From assembly GCA_039545355.1 (NCBI GenBank), contig BCJJ01000005.1, positions 1,849,447 to 1,913,446 of the forward strand: 64,000 nt of DNA, read 5' to 3'. Origin of the DNA: Trichosporon coremiiforme. Taxonomy: Eukaryota; Basidiomycota; Tremellomycetes; Trichosporonales; Trichosporonaceae. Position 1 is the first letter of the stretch; every line of letters starts with the position of its first letter. Made by a program: the position numbers and the translations under genes. The notes beneath the pieces were generated by a model. The model ran no database searches and was not told the origin of the DNA. It was given only the letters and a program-made list of their open reading frames with translations. Of the stretch, positions 22,928-34,507 are shown piece after piece.

Positions 22928-23930
22928 TCAACTCACACGCTGATTTGAGTAGTCACTGCAGTGACACCGGTGCACGCTGTGTTCATCGTCTTGTGCCGGC
23001 TGTCGAGCCAGTTGCTGATGGAACCAATGAGGCGCTCGTAGAGGATGCATTCCCCTTTCACGCACCGGGACACCTTTGTACATGGTGTCATTGAGGAGCA
23101 TGCCGAGGAGCCACATGACCGTGTTGGAGTCCTCCTCTGCGACAGCGAGGTCGCCTATGAGCTCTGCCTGCGCCCATGAGCTCTGCCTGCGCCGACTGCC
23201 GTGAGATGTCGCGAGCCCGCACGTGCACAAGCTTGTCGACGTCGGATAACTGCTCTGCGCAACGCGCCTTTGCCCACTCAGCCTTCTCGTACACCTTGTT
23301 GAAACATACGCGGAACCATTGAACCACTGAATGTCAGCCCGAAGACCCTTGCAACAGCTGAAGTTTACTCACTCTCATTCAGTTCTGAACTCGTCTGGAA
23401 CTCAACTTTACGCAGTTTACGCACGCCCCAGTACTTCTTGAAGCGTTCGTGGCCAGGACAGATGAATGCGAGCGACTTGAAGTACAGCGCACAAGCGTCT
23501 GACACTGCTTCCTCGGCCTGGCGCAGGACGAGCAAGTCACTGTTCGTTGACGAGGACAAAGACTTGCATCATCCAACGGGCGGGATGCTGAACGGCAGAG
23601 ATACAGTACCTGGAGGTGTGTTTGGCGCGGTATCAGTGTCACCGACACAGACAGCACAGGCTGCCGCCCAACTTGCATCTGCAGCAGATGCGAGTCGGCG
23701 AGGTCGAACAGCACGAATGCCTTGCGCGCCGTGTCCTCGAGCAAATGGAGCATGTCGCTCTTCTGTGGGTCAATCTCGCCGGGCCGCTCGCTCGACCTGT
23801 GGCCACCGCCGAACCGACGTCCCCGTCGCGAGCGCGATGGCGTTGACAGCTGTGTTCGCAGATGAGTTCAACAACTTCACCACCGTGTTTGTCAGGACGC
23901 GCGCGAGCGCATTGCTAGGTGCGTGACATA
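22928..23930 (-). pseudogene. Decayed C-terminal fragment resembling autophagy kinase Atg1
   Basis: Pieces of protein on the minus strand line up in order with what I recall of the fungal Atg1 C-terminus (MIT/EAT region that binds Atg13): SNALARVLTNTVVKLL (about 23,916), LLEDTARKAFVLFDLADSHL (about 23,750), AEEAVSDACALYFKSLAF (about 23,517) and, after a well-formed intron, MVQWFRVCFNKVYEKAEWAK (about 23,327). The last piece, AELIGDLAVAEEDSNTVMWL, is in another frame because an 18-bp block is repeated with a 19-bp period (23,157-23,174 and 23,176-23,193). No kinase domain, Walker-like loop or start lies upstream: the next gene begins at 24,396. This is most likely a relic of a partial ATG1 duplication. 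The alternative is a diverged short gene plus an assembly error at the repeat. Confidence 0.6.
23157..23193. repeat. Tandem 18-bp duplication, period 19
   Basis: Two identical copies of an 18-nt block, ATGAGCTCTGCCTGCGCC, separated by one C. The net insertion of 19 bp shifts the reading frame of the minus-strand Atg1-like fragment. Removing one unit restores a continuous frame. Confidence 0.85.
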
Positions 23931-24395
23931 GTTGCCTACGCGTTCGCGATGCTCCTGATGCTGGTGACCTGCCCTTGTCCTTGCGAGCGTTGAACCCAGC
24001 TTCCGTCATCACTGATAATGGGAGGGGGGCACTGGGTGACTGTGAGGACTGGGGTCGGGGGGAAGGGTGGTTCACGTCGAAAGGGACATGTATGCGAACT
24101 GCCGCCCGCGGATGGTGACTGATGCGTCGGATTAGATCACTGAGGCAGGCTGGCCTGCCGGCCTGCCAGGAAGCAGCCTGCGAGAACGCTGGCTACGAGA
24201 TCAGTGATGAACCGTAGTATATGTATGCATGCAACGAAAGAGTTGACAGTTTATGCCCAATATCTAGAGCTAAATCTCTTGATACTCTCTAATTCTTCAT
24301 TATCTTGGCCAAGGACTGGCAAACGCCACTTACTCCGCGCCGGGAGTGCCCTCAGTTCATGCCACCGTATGGCCGACTTCTCCTTCTGACTTAAG
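23931..24395. other. Gene-free stretch upstream of the Atg1-like remnant
   Basis: No kinase-domain coding sequence is present, although a complete Atg1 gene would need one here. An AT-rich segment with direct ATGCATGCA-like strings lies near 24,220-24,300. Nothing else is recognised. Confidence 0.45.
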
Positions 24396-27285
24396 CTAGT
24401 CTCGCCTTACAATCTTTGCGTAGCTCGGTGCCCTCGAGCCTTGTTGGCCCTGCTGACTCTGCTGTCCGTCCATGCTCAACGAAGCCATCATCTCCACCTC
24501 ATCTGGCTGCGGCGCCGGCTGGCTCTTGACCTTGGGAGCGCTAGGGTCGTACAGCGATGGCGTCCTACCGCTGGGCGTGCGTCGCGGGAAGTCGGGGTCG
24601 CTGTTGCTGTCGAGCAGAGCCGCCGCCCGGTTCATGGGGTTCGGGATGATGGCAATGGCCGGTGGCGTCAGTTGAGGTGGAGGCGTCGGAACTGGAGTGT
24701 GTTGAGGGTTGTGATGAGAATGATGATGCGACGAATGATGAGGCTGAGGTGATGGTCGTGAGCCACTGGATCCGCTCCACACTGTCGGATTTCCGTGGCT
24801 ACCGTTGGGCCGCATCTTGACCTTCTCGATCTGCATTGGCTCCGCGTTGGTGCCGGGCCCGCGGTGCAGCGGCGGGAAGTCCGATGTAGAGGGCTCTCCG
24901 CCCGCGCTGGGCGAGATGTGCAAGGCCGTTGGGTGATATGGGACGTTGTTAGCGGCCCAGTCCGGTCTCTGTGGAAGCGGATGTTGACCCGGCTGAGGTT
25001 GCTGGATGTGAATGCTGGATGTCCGACGCGAGGATCGTGATGAGGTCGTCGAGGCGGGGCTCTGGCGGCCGTTGCGCTTGCCCTCGTGCAAGTTCACGCC
25101 CTTCAACGTCGTGTAGGTGTTCTGGGCTTTGACCGCCTTCTGGCGATATCCGTACCCTGGCTGCTGGGTCGTCGGATATATCGCACCTAGTCTCACGCTC
25201 GAAGCAGCACTTCGCGTACTTGTTGTCGAGCCTCGGGAATGCGGTCGCGAGTGAACGTCCTGGTAAGATCTGCTCGAGATTGAGGAGCTCGTAGAGCTGA
25301 GAGGGTCTGCTCGGATAGGCGTGGGCTGAGCAAGCATCGGCCCTTGGTAACCCATGTTCGGCGCATAGGGTATTCCCTGGGGTATCATGGGCATCATGCT
25401 TGGTCCAGAGGGAGCCATGGACATCTCGGGAGGGTACCAACCCTGGCCCATCGGCATCATTGGCACTTGCTGTCCCATCATCGGACCAGGACCCATGCCG
25501 CCTTGTTGAGCCCAGGGCGCCTGTCCGTACGCGTGCATCGGCATCTGACCGTAAGGCTGGTTGGCGTATGGCGGCATGTTGTACTGGCGGCCATCGAAGC
25601 CCATCCCTTGCTGGCCGATAGCGGGCGGCACATATCCACCTCCTTGATAAGGAGGCGGAGTCGGCTGGTAGCCGTACGCAGGGTTCGTCTGCATCGTTGA
25701 AGACGTCACAGAGCTTGGTGCTGGAGGCGGCTGTTGCTGCGCCTCTGGAGCCGGGTGGTAGAGCGAAGGATAGACGAACTCGAAGTCGGGACCATACGGC
25801 CGACGAGGAACGGCGTCCATCTCATCATCGTCATCATCGCCGAACCTCGATGTCTGACGAGAGCGAGTGTTCCCAGCAGAGGCTCCCGCGGAGAGACTGT
25901 CGTCGTCCCTCAGATCGTCGTCGCCAATGATGCGCTTCCGAGCAAGAGCGTAAGCCTCGGCCCTTTCTTGCAGGCTCTTCCCTCGGGGTCCCGAAGACTC
26001 AGTGCCATCATCCCCCGAGATGGACGTTCCCCGGGACGCGCTGTCGTCGTCTCCGGCGGGGGCCTCACGTTGCATAATTCGGAACTGCTGCATCTGAGGC
26101 GCTGTCGCTTCCGGAACCAACGTTGACACTCGTAACGACAAACTACCTGTTAGCGACCCAGCGTCACATTCTATTGCCCGGCGCAGACACTCACGACTTC
26201 TCTTCCAGTGCGCCAAGAACTCCCACAACCATCGATCCTTCGATACCCGGTGCCGCCCGCAGCCCGTACCACTCAGCGAGCTTGTACGTCAACATTCGCT
26301 GGTACTTCGAAATCGCCGTCACGTCGATCTTCTTGCTCGGGTAGAGAGATTCGACGAGGCTAGCGGCAGCACTCGCCTGCGAAGGAGGGATTCGCCCAGT
26401 GTATTCACCGCGGTGTACTCGTCCGATAAAAGCCTCGAACTCCTTGCCGAGCATGAGAACAAACATCCTATCTTTGTTAGACAAAGCCTTTTTGAGTTCG
26501 TCTTCGGCGTGCATTGAGCCAAATCCGACCTCAGCTTTGGGGGCAGTCGAAGGAGAGGTGCTTGTCGGTAGGCTCCCGGCCGAAGCAGTCGTGGGATTAG
26601 GCGACGCCATCGAACTGTTGGTGGGTGCAAGACTCTCAATCACGGATGGCGGTGAAGTGGGACTGTACGTTAGCAAGGTCCTGACGTATCGTGACAAATC
26701 AAAGGGATCAACAGGAAGGCGTGTCCAAATAGAAGCGAGGGAGAGGGAGTAGTACTGGCGGTAGCGTTAAGTGCTAGGTGATCGAGGCACTCCGTGTCGG
26801 ACCTCCACGCAGACCCACACGACCACGTCGTACCGACACTCACCCGTTAGAAACAGTCAACGCAGGGCTCGGGCTCCGGTTGAGGTCTTCGTGTTCGGGG
26901 ATTCCGAGAGGTGCAGACTTGGGGGCGGGCATTGGGGTGTCTTGTGTCGTGTCCGTGACGTCTGCGCTCGTCGTGTCGCCCGAGTCCGGGTTATTCCCGG
27001 TTCCTTGCTGATCGAGAGCAAGAGAACCCAAAGGTGTGCTCAGAGGGATAGCCCCGAGGCGGGGAGTGAGCATTGGGGGTGGCGAGACACTCTGCCCCGG
27101 CACTGTTGGTGGCGGAGGGTTGTGATGGAGGAGGAGTGAAGCATGGAAGTGCGTCGGAAGGTGGTTGGTGGAGGGCAGGGTTGATGACGAGCGGGGAAGG
27201 CGTCAGCGGCTGAGAGCGGTGCGCAAGACGTTCCGCGTTCGGTCACGCAGAGCTCGGACTCACTGGTTGGCGCTGTAGTCATCAT
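24396..27285 (-). CDS. R3H and SUZ domain RNA-binding protein
   Basis: Putative single-strand nucleic-acid-binding regulator related to R3HDM/encore and yeast Rbs1. Four exons are inferred: a short one from MMTTAPT (27285), one encoding the PGQSVSPPP region, one from about 26,671 to 26,197, and a long last exon ending IVRRD. Residues starting NKDRMFVLMLGKEFEAFIGR through SKYQRMLTYKLAEWYGLRA form the R3H-type fold. After the last intron, APQMQQFRIMQREA matches the SUZ motif. The rest is a low-complexity tail of about 500 residues, rich in Gly/Pro/Gln/Met/Tyr and then Ser/His, typical of proteins that enter RNA granules. The start is the first ATG in a frame that splices cleanly. A role in mRNA fate is inferred from the domains. 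Confidence 0.78.
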
Positions 27286-28301
27286 ACTAGGGCAGGTGTC
27301 TCCGTGAATAGACCTGTTGGAATGAAGATGGTAGAACCGGAGCTGTATCTACTGGAAATCCCAGCGACTGGTACCGGCCGCGACGCAGACCGCGCTAGGA
27401 AGGGATCAGCCAGTTAGGTAAGGTGTCGAGGGCCGGAATGGTCTTCTCGTGTACTACTCTTTCAGCCCGAGCGGAAGGGGTCGAGGATGTCGTCGGTTGC
27501 TAGTGTACCATGCAGGAGGCTATTGCGGGTTGCCGAGAGGAGGAGTGATGAGGTCGATGATGATGGTGAGTTAATGAGATGACCCGACCGCCCAGTCAAT
27601 CGTAGCGCGGTGTTCAGGGCGGACCCAAAGTCTCACTGTATCGAGTTTCGCGTGCCAAGAATACATCTCCGATTGCGAGCTCCAACACTGCTCTCATGCA
27701 TGAATGCCCTCAGATCTGGAGTTCCCCAAAGGCACCATGCACCAATCTCGCTCCGTACGACTGTCTCCGTTTTCACCAGCTGCTTAAGCGACTGCAGATA
27801 GCCCACCCTGGAAGAAGGCGCAGCCAGTGACGTGAGGTCCGCGAGCGGTGTAAGCGAGAAGGCCGAGTGGTAGCTTCACATTCCCGCGCCCTCCGAGCCA
27901 GTGTTTGCTGTCCAAACATAACACTAACGTCCACACGTCGGTGCGAAACCACGTTCTGAGAATCTGCAAGTCTCTATGTATCTGCGTCTTCTAATCCTGT
28001 GCTTGCATACATGTCATCATTTGAATCGTTCACATTTCCATCGAGCAGACGAGGTGGACGACTTCGGGTCGTTCCATAGACCACGGGCCAGGTGTGTAAC
28101 AAAGTATGTGCATGGCTGAGGTGAACGTACAGTGAGGAAGAACCTCAGGTGTCTCTAGTGCTAGGTCAAGCTATGCCTAGCCCTCCTTCTGCAGTCTATC
28201 ATGGTTTGCCGAAGGAGGGCGATCTACTCGCTGAAAGGCTGCCTACAACACTTGAAGGGAAACGGAATGCAGTATGGCGTCAGAGGTGAAATGTCTCGCG
28301 C
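27286..28301. other. Intergenic region R3H gene / sirtuin
   Basis: About 1 kb holding the promoter of the R3H gene and the 3' end of the sirtuin gene. Open frames exist but none is longer than about 65 codons with any recognisable content. No RNA gene or repeat is seen. Confidence 0.4.
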
Positions 28302-30074
28302 TCAGCATGCGCGCAGAGAGTTGGTCCGCCTCATGGGACCTCGGGATCCCAGTCCAGCGGTCTCTTTGTCAGCTCCGCCAGCAGCTCGTCGACGGGGCTT
28401 GGGCTTCGCGACTTCGGCGGCTTTGGCGTTGGCAGCCGACGCCTTCTTCGACTTGGCGGGTGCTTTCGGCATCGACTTGGTGGGCGACCCAAAGACGTTG
28501 TCATCACTGCTGCTGGACAACAGGTTGTCGTACTGCGACTCGGTGAATAAGTTCCCACGACCCGGAACGGCTCGCTTCGCTGTTGATGGCGGTGCCGGCA
28601 ACGGTTTCGTCTTCTTGCTCTGTTGCGTGACGGTCGATGGGGTTCCTCGTTTACTCGGAGAAACCGGCGTGAGGGGAGGTTCCAGGTCTTTGGTGGGCGC
28701 GAGCACCGGAGAGCTGGGTGGAGACGATAAAACGTCGGAGAGGTCGGATAATTCTGACGCTTCGCTCGGCGGTGGTGATTGCTGAGAAGCGGGAGGAGTG
28801 GGGAGCTGCAGAGGGATGTGCTCACACGAATGCGATCGCACCGGAATGCTCGCCTCCGGGACTCGTCTCTTTGCCTTTGGCTTTGGCTTTGATTTGGCTA
28901 CAGTCCCGAAGACTACGTTGCCATCGAGGTTGGTCTGCTTTTCCCAATCCCGTGGACAAATCTTCCGCCAGTCCTCCTCAAAACGCTCAACCCAAGCGTC
29001 CGTCTGCCCCTCGATGTGATAGTCGATAACGCCTTCCCATTCCTTGCTGGGCGGTGTAGCGTTGACGAATACGACGACACCCTTCTTCTCGTGCACGACA
29101 CGGGCGAAATCCTTCACGAGCCGCTTCAGCCCGTGCACCTTCAGTGATGTTCCCATAATGAGCAATACGTCGGGGCCGCGGCGCATGTCGTAGGTTTGCA
29201 GCTGCCCGATCTCATCGCCCAAGGGATGCGGCTCGTCGTAGAGAACGATCGAAGGTCGAAGTGAGCCAATAGGGGTCGCTCGGGCTGATCTCGCTATGCG
29301 CGATTCACCTTTGCCGGTCAGCACTTGACAATTCCAAGTAGCGTAAAACTTACAACGTGCTTGACACGCGGGGCATTCCGGGGCTTCTCCTTCCCGGAAC
29401 ATCAAAACCCACTCCTGTCGGGCCTCATAGTCGGTGTAACACAGGACGCATCGAACGCGGCCGAGGTCACCATGAAGTTCCACGTTTCGAGTCCCGTTCT
29501 TCTTCAGCCCCCGACCACGACCTCCACTCTCAATGCCGAGGCGTCGCTCAAAACCGTCCACGTTCTGCGTGTAGCTGCGCAGGAGCTTCCCTTTCCTTTC
29601 CAGGCGATGAATGAAGTGATGGGTTCTCGTTGGGTTCGCTGCCTGGCAGGCAAGAGACAACTCCGCAATGAAGGTGTAAAAAATGGACGTGGTGTTAGGG
29701 TTCATGAAGAGGCCCGAGGAGAATAGGTCCTTGCCGTTGACGAAGGAGTCAGGATAACGAGACTTGACGAGTGCATACAACCCATCCGCCGAACGGAAGT
29801 CCTGTTCGTTAGATGCATGCACACAAGGTCATGAAAATGGATGGCTGCTCCGGGATCCCTATTCCCAGGGCACCATTATGACATAGTCTGTCGGGCCACT
29901 TGTGTCACTGGCACTTACAGGAATTCCGCTGCTACAGCTAATGCCCGCCCCACTCACAACCACCACCTTCTTAGCCTTCGACACACGACAGTGAACATCA
30001 TGAAGTGTTCGGCGTCCGTGGGTGTCGGGACCAGAGGTGAGCAGGTCGCTGAGAGGAAGGTGGGTGATCGGCAT
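28302..30074 (-). CDS. NAD-dependent histone deacetylase, Hst3/Hst4 class sirtuin
   Basis: Sirtuin expected to remove acetyl groups from histones using NAD+. Yeast Hst3/Hst4 act on H3 Lys56 after replication. The start is the ATG at 30074 (MPITHLPLSDLL); the open frame extends upstream but has no ATG there. Exon 1 ends in VVVVSGAGISCSSGIP and, after a phase-0 intron, continues DFRSADGLY, together the NAD-binding loop. SYTQNVDGFERR and NVELHGDLG carry the catalytic region with the active His. CVLC and CPAC are the zinc cysteines. A second intron precedes SRATPIGSLRPSIVLYDEPH, followed by LLIMGTSLKVHGLKRLVKDF, the Hst3/4-type nucleotide block. The C-terminal about 200 residues are Ser/Pro/Lys-rich and look disordered, as in other Hst3/4 proteins. 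Hst3 versus Hst4 cannot be decided. Confidence 0.88.
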
Positions 30075-30506
30075 CTTTGCGACCTTGCGGTGGGCTCGGA
30101 TGCCGGCCACGGGTGGATCGGAGAAAGCGAGGGAGCTCGGATTCTCAGACAAGAACAAGGTGAGCAATGGGAAGTGGTACAAGTGTTATCGTCGACTGAG
30201 ATGGGAGCTAGTGTACGCGGATGATGAAGACGAAGTGCTAAACTGCAGGTGGATGGAGAGAAAGGAGATTGGATTCCTTTGTTTACGGAAACGCTAATCC
30301 AAAGTCAAGCGCGTCTCCTCTGTCACAACTGCGAGGATGTTATTCGCGCCCCCCTTCTTTCAGCCATCATCGCCCGTAGCAGAAATGATCTAGAGTCCAG
30401 CCGTTAAGCGTCATGCATGCATAGACGGTCGTTTCTCGTAAACACATGCATGTCGTGAATACAACAATCTCACGTAGGACTACAAACAGATACGACATGC
30501 GTGCGT
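30075..30506. other. Intergenic region sirtuin / BDP1
   Basis: Holds the sirtuin promoter and the BDP1 3' end. It contains ATGCATGCAT-type palindromes near 30,410-30,450. No gene is seen. Confidence 0.4.
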
Positions 30507-32786
30507 TCAGGGATTGCCGAATTCGAGGTCCCAAACCTGGTCGGATTGTTGCTGCGCCTCCCCCTCTTCGACGTCCGGCTCCAACGGGATAAGGGCCAGT
30601 CTCTCCTTCTCCTCAGCGACTTCCTTAAGGAACGCGTTCTCCCGGTCGTAGGGGTCTGCGGTGTTGAATCCAGACGCCTTGGCCAGGTACTCGGTATCGA
30701 TGGGTTTCCTGTTGAAGATAGCCTCGTTCATCCGGTCCGGGTTGGCACGGTTCTCCTTCAGACCCTTGTTCTTCAGCTGTCGGACGCTCCGACCCGGGAA
30801 ATACGCTTTCATGAGAGTGTAGTTTTCACCCGTCTCACGCAAAACCTTGCCGTCAGCTCGTATACGTAATTATCACTCACGCTGAAGAACAACTCTGTCT
30901 CCTCCGAGGTCCACCTGTCGTTGGCGACCTTCTTACCCCAAGTGGCAGAGTTGATGAACTGCGTATCGTTATCGATCAACTCCACTTGACGGTCATCGTC
31001 GCCGTCCATGATGCGGCGGCGGTAGTCGTCTTGACGTTGCTGTAAGCGTGCCAAGTCTGGCCGCCCCTCAGCTTCCACCCATTCACCCGTCTCGGTGTCG
31101 AGATAACCACCGGTGTACTCGGTGCCACCGAGGCCTGAGAAGTCTTGCTGGGCGTCATCGCCGCCGTCATCCTCGACCGGGAGCTGGAAATCCTCCATCT
31201 CCTCGCCCATTTCCACATCGTCCTCGTCGTAATTTGTGGTGAAGCCGAGACCCTCGATGTCCTCCTCCTCTTCAGCAGGGGCAGCAGGCGCAGCCCCCTC
31301 GCCCTCCGCCCCTTCCTCCGTAGGTGCCTCAGGTTCGGGTTCGAAGCGAACTGGAGCGACACGCTCGGCACGGCGGGGCGATCCCGGTGGTGTCAAGCGG
31401 TCTGGAATGACTTCAAACTCCTCGTCAGAGTCCGCCGAGTCTTCAGAGATTTCACCAGGATCGCCACCAGACTGTCGAGCATCCTCGCGTCGCTCCTCAC
31501 GCCTCTGGTTACGGATCTCACGCGCTTTACGACGAACGATCTGGCGGCGCTTCCAGTTCTCCTCCGCCTTCGTGACACGGTCCCGACGTTTCCGCTCCTC
31601 GTCGGCGCGTTGGAAGTCATGTAACTTCAGCGCTCGGGCTGACACACGACCCTGAGACACTAGCGTCGTCGCTAGTTCACCAAGACGCATGACGGTAGGG
31701 TTGACAGACCCTCCGACGAGGTCGTTGGCTTCGACTCCGTCGAGCTCCGGATGAGAGACTTGAGGGGCCTTTGGCCGCCGGTATGGCGTTGAGCGGCGTT
31801 CCCCTGCTGTTCGGCCGCGAGACTGGTACTTGCCCCGAAACTTGCGGGGCGCAGCTCCATCCGTCGCCGCAACACTGCCCTCATCGTCACTCCTCGTCGA
31901 GAGCACGGAGCCCTCACGAGTCGAGTCGACAGTGCGCTCACGCTCGCTCCTGAGGTCGTTGTCTCGATCCTTTCGATGCCGTGCGATTGCACGGATACGT
32001 TTGGCTGGTGTTGGCTCGCGTCGGGTGCGGACACGACGGGATGTACCGGCTCGGGGCGGGTCATGGTCGTCGAACGGGTGGATATCGTCCACGATTTGAG
32101 AAGCGATGTCGGCTGTGTCCGTGGGCGGAGCGACAGACGGGGGCATAGAGCTCGACGCGACCGAAGGAGAGATCTCAGCTGATGCCGCTTCCACACTTGA
32201 TGGTACACTCGGCGGGATACTCGGTTCGGTGGCTGTGACCGTCGGTGGCGCGAAAGGGTCAAGGATAGGAACGGGTGCGAGTGCAGGAGACGCCGGTGGC
32301 GGAAAGCTCGCGGCCGCAACAGTCGGGATGGGAGGGTCTTCGGGAGGTATTGACGGAACGGGCAGCGATGATGGAGATGGTTTCGGCGTCGTGCTCTTCG
32401 CCGCCGCAGCCGCTGCGAGCAGGGGCTTCACCTTTCTCGCACCCAAGGCAGGTTTCCTGACAATCTCGTCGGTCTTCTCGTTCGGCGTCTCAGTAACAGC
32501 GGGAGGCCCCTCATCCGTCTTCTCATCGGCGTCCGCATCTTGTGATGTCGGCGGTTTCTGAGAGGGTTGGCTTGGGCCGGCCTGCGGTTGAGTCGACGAT
32601 GTCGCCTGACTCGGTTGAGTGACGGTCGGCTTCTGGGACGGCTGGGACGAGGGCTGGCTGGGGCGCGGGGGCCCAACAGCAGGCCGCTTCCCCGGTCGTA
32701 CGGGCTTGACGGGTTTGAAGTTGCCCTTTCCGGCTGATGTCAGATCCTTGCATGTCCTCGATGCACTCACGGATACGCAGCGCCAT
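30507..32786 (-). CDS. BDP1: TFIIIB subunit B'' (BDP1)
   Basis: Component of RNA polymerase III initiation factor TFIIIB, needed for transcription of tRNA and 5S genes. Exon 1 starts MALRIP (ATG 32786). A 35-nt-class intron joins it to GKGNFKPVKPVRPGKRP, the conserved N-terminal pattern. The middle is Pro/Ser-rich, then Arg/Lys/Glu-rich, then acidic. The SANT domain reads DTQFINSATWGKKVANDRWT, then SEETELFFS, and after an intron VLRETGENYTLMKAYFPGRS and VRQLKNKGLKENRANPDRMN. The C-terminal IDTEYLAKASGF block is typical of Bdp1. The exon 1 start was chosen because the frame upstream begins with TTG, not ATG. Divergent from the NDUFB8 gene, with only 221 bp between the starts. Confident assignment from the SANT region. 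Confidence 0.92.
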
Positions 32787-33007
32787 GCTGGTCGTGGACA
32801 AAACTAGAGACTGGAGAGCAACAGACGAAATCCATAGTGGAGGTCAAACCACAAACATGTGTTGCCACCACGTGGCGAGGCCACACAAGGATTCGCCGAA
32901 ACGCCGTCGCTGGGAGCCAGGCCTCTGACCGTTGCTTGAGCGACGACTGGTCGACGGCTCAACGAGAGCTTCAGTGAGAGCGACACCGTCAGTAACCACC
33001 ACTCACC

Positions 33008-33959
33008 ATGCTCCGCTCCGCGCTCCGCCCCGCTGCCCGGCTCGCGCGCCCGGCTGTCGCCCCCCGTGCGGCCGTCGTCCGCTTCGCCAGCTCGACCTCC
33101 GACGTTGCCGACATGCCCCCTCACGAGCACCACTCGCCCTCGGCCAAGCCCCCTCCCCCTCCTCCCGGAGTCGAGGTCGACCCTATGCGTTCGTATCCCG
33201 ATAAGATGCGATGACTCCGAGACCGATTCGCACTATGAGACATGATGGAGGATGTACAGCGATGTGGGCACCGAGGTCCTGCCACTGAGGCTCTTGGGCG
33301 GTCCGGCGGACAGTTGCCTATCCTGTACCGGAGATGATGTGGACCCCGATTGCTCTTCAGCCGAACGGCATAGTCGAGCAACGGCCCGTTGTCCTCACGC
33401 TTTGGCTGGGCCGAGGATACTGCACCTGCTGCTCTCCTCATGTCTCGGCATGTCGATCAGTCATTGGACATTCGCTGGACTTGACATTGCTTTAGCTGAC
33501 ATCACAGTCCACGGTTACCCGCAGCTCCCTGCCATCAACCTCCAGTCCAGGTCACCATACGGATGGTGGGACCAGCAGGAGCGCAAGAACTTCGACGAGG
33601 TTGTGAGTATTAGTCGCCGTTTAGCGATTTCCGGAGTCGACTGCGGCCCTGAGGACGCGTCTGGCTGCAACCAAGCCAATGATGTCCCCGAAGCACACTA
33701 AAGGACCGAAGCTGACAGACAGATTCACGAGGAGGAGGACGCGCTTTCCATGTGGTCCCCCGACCAGCACCGTGTCGAGGCCTCCCGCGCCGCGCTCGGC
33801 ATCGTGACGATGCTCGCCATCGTCGCCGGCTTCTCTTACTACGTCACCATCCACCGCCCCCAGCGCAAGGCCGTCGCCCGCAACTACCCGTACAGCGGAC
33901 TGGAGAAGGAGCTCGGTGGCCACTCCCAGGCCCGGGAGGAGCCCATTGACGACGAGTAA
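33008..33959 (+). CDS. Mitochondrial complex I subunit NDUFB8 (ASHI)
   Basis: Accessory subunit of the membrane arm of NADH:ubiquinone oxidoreductase. Exons 33008-33188, 33508-33602 and 33723-33959 join in phase and give about 170 residues. The N-terminus is an Arg/Ala-rich mitochondrial presequence. The first junction gives VDPMLHGYPQLPAIN, followed by PYGWWDQQERKNFDEV, then IHEEEDALSMWSPDQHRVEA, a single membrane helix (GIVTMLAIVAGFSYYVTI) and YPYSGLEKELGG, all in the order expected for NDUFB8. The first intron is 319 nt with a GTTCGT donor, an unusual but accepted variant. Its presence shows the organism has rotenone-type complex I, unlike budding yeast. The identity is recalled from family features, not from a search. 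Confidence 0.85.
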
Positions 33960-34123
33960 AGGCTAGACAGACTGCCCGCGGCCCGGCGAGGGAGCTGGTG
34001 CAGGAATTATAAACAAACAAGCCTCCGGGCTGCATGCAGCAATGATTAGAGCACCATCCGGGATGACAGTGAGAAACGTGTTGAATAAGGACAGGAGACT
34101 GGAGCTCAAACTACTAAACTGTG

Positions 34124-34507
34124 TCAAAGGGCGACCAGGCAGCCTACCTCATCCTCTGACTTCACCTTCCTTGCCCGCTTGCGAGACTTGGACCCCTCAC
34201 CCGCTCCGGTACGCTTGGCCGTGGCGGCGTTTACAATGTTGGCGTCAACACCATTGGCCTTGGCGAGGTTGCGCAGAATCTCCTTGATCTTCTTGTTCAC
34301 GCGGTCGCCGCCATTGTTGTCGACTTCACCGATGATGCCTGGCAGGGCGTGCAGGGCGGCCCTGCTGTTCTTCTGCAGCATGAGTTCGATCATGCCCTGG
34401 AACGAGCAGAGCCTGTTGCATCAGCGTCTCAAGAAGGGATGACTTACGTAGTGATCCTTCGTCCACTTCTCGACCCCCTTGCCCTTGTTGGGGTGCGCGT
34501 CGGACAT
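34124..34507 (-). CDS. Small SANT-like protein, tandem paralog 1
   Basis: Function unknown. Exons 34507-34448 and 34396-34124 give 127 residues. It begins MSDAHPNKGKGVEKWTKDHY, then after the intron GMIELMLQKNSRAALHALPG, a helical stretch with VNKKIKEILRNLAKANGVDA, and a basic tail with KSRKRARK resembling a nuclear localisation signal. The Trp-Thr-x-Asp-His start and helical pattern recall Myb/SANT modules, which is inference. The next gene at 34813-35183 is a clear paralog with an intron at the same position. An in-frame GTAGGC near the end could be a further donor, so the last seven residues are uncertain. Confidence 0.65.

Noticed and set aside
23931..24395. Search for an Atg1 kinase domain upstream of the C-terminal relic
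   Set aside because: No glycine loop, catalytic HRD or DFG motif was found in any frame, so the relic cannot be a complete ATG1 gene.
30075..30182. Upstream extension of the sirtuin frame by 36 codons
   Set aside because: The extension opens with a non-ATG codon. The first ATG in frame is at 30074 and gives a typical family start.
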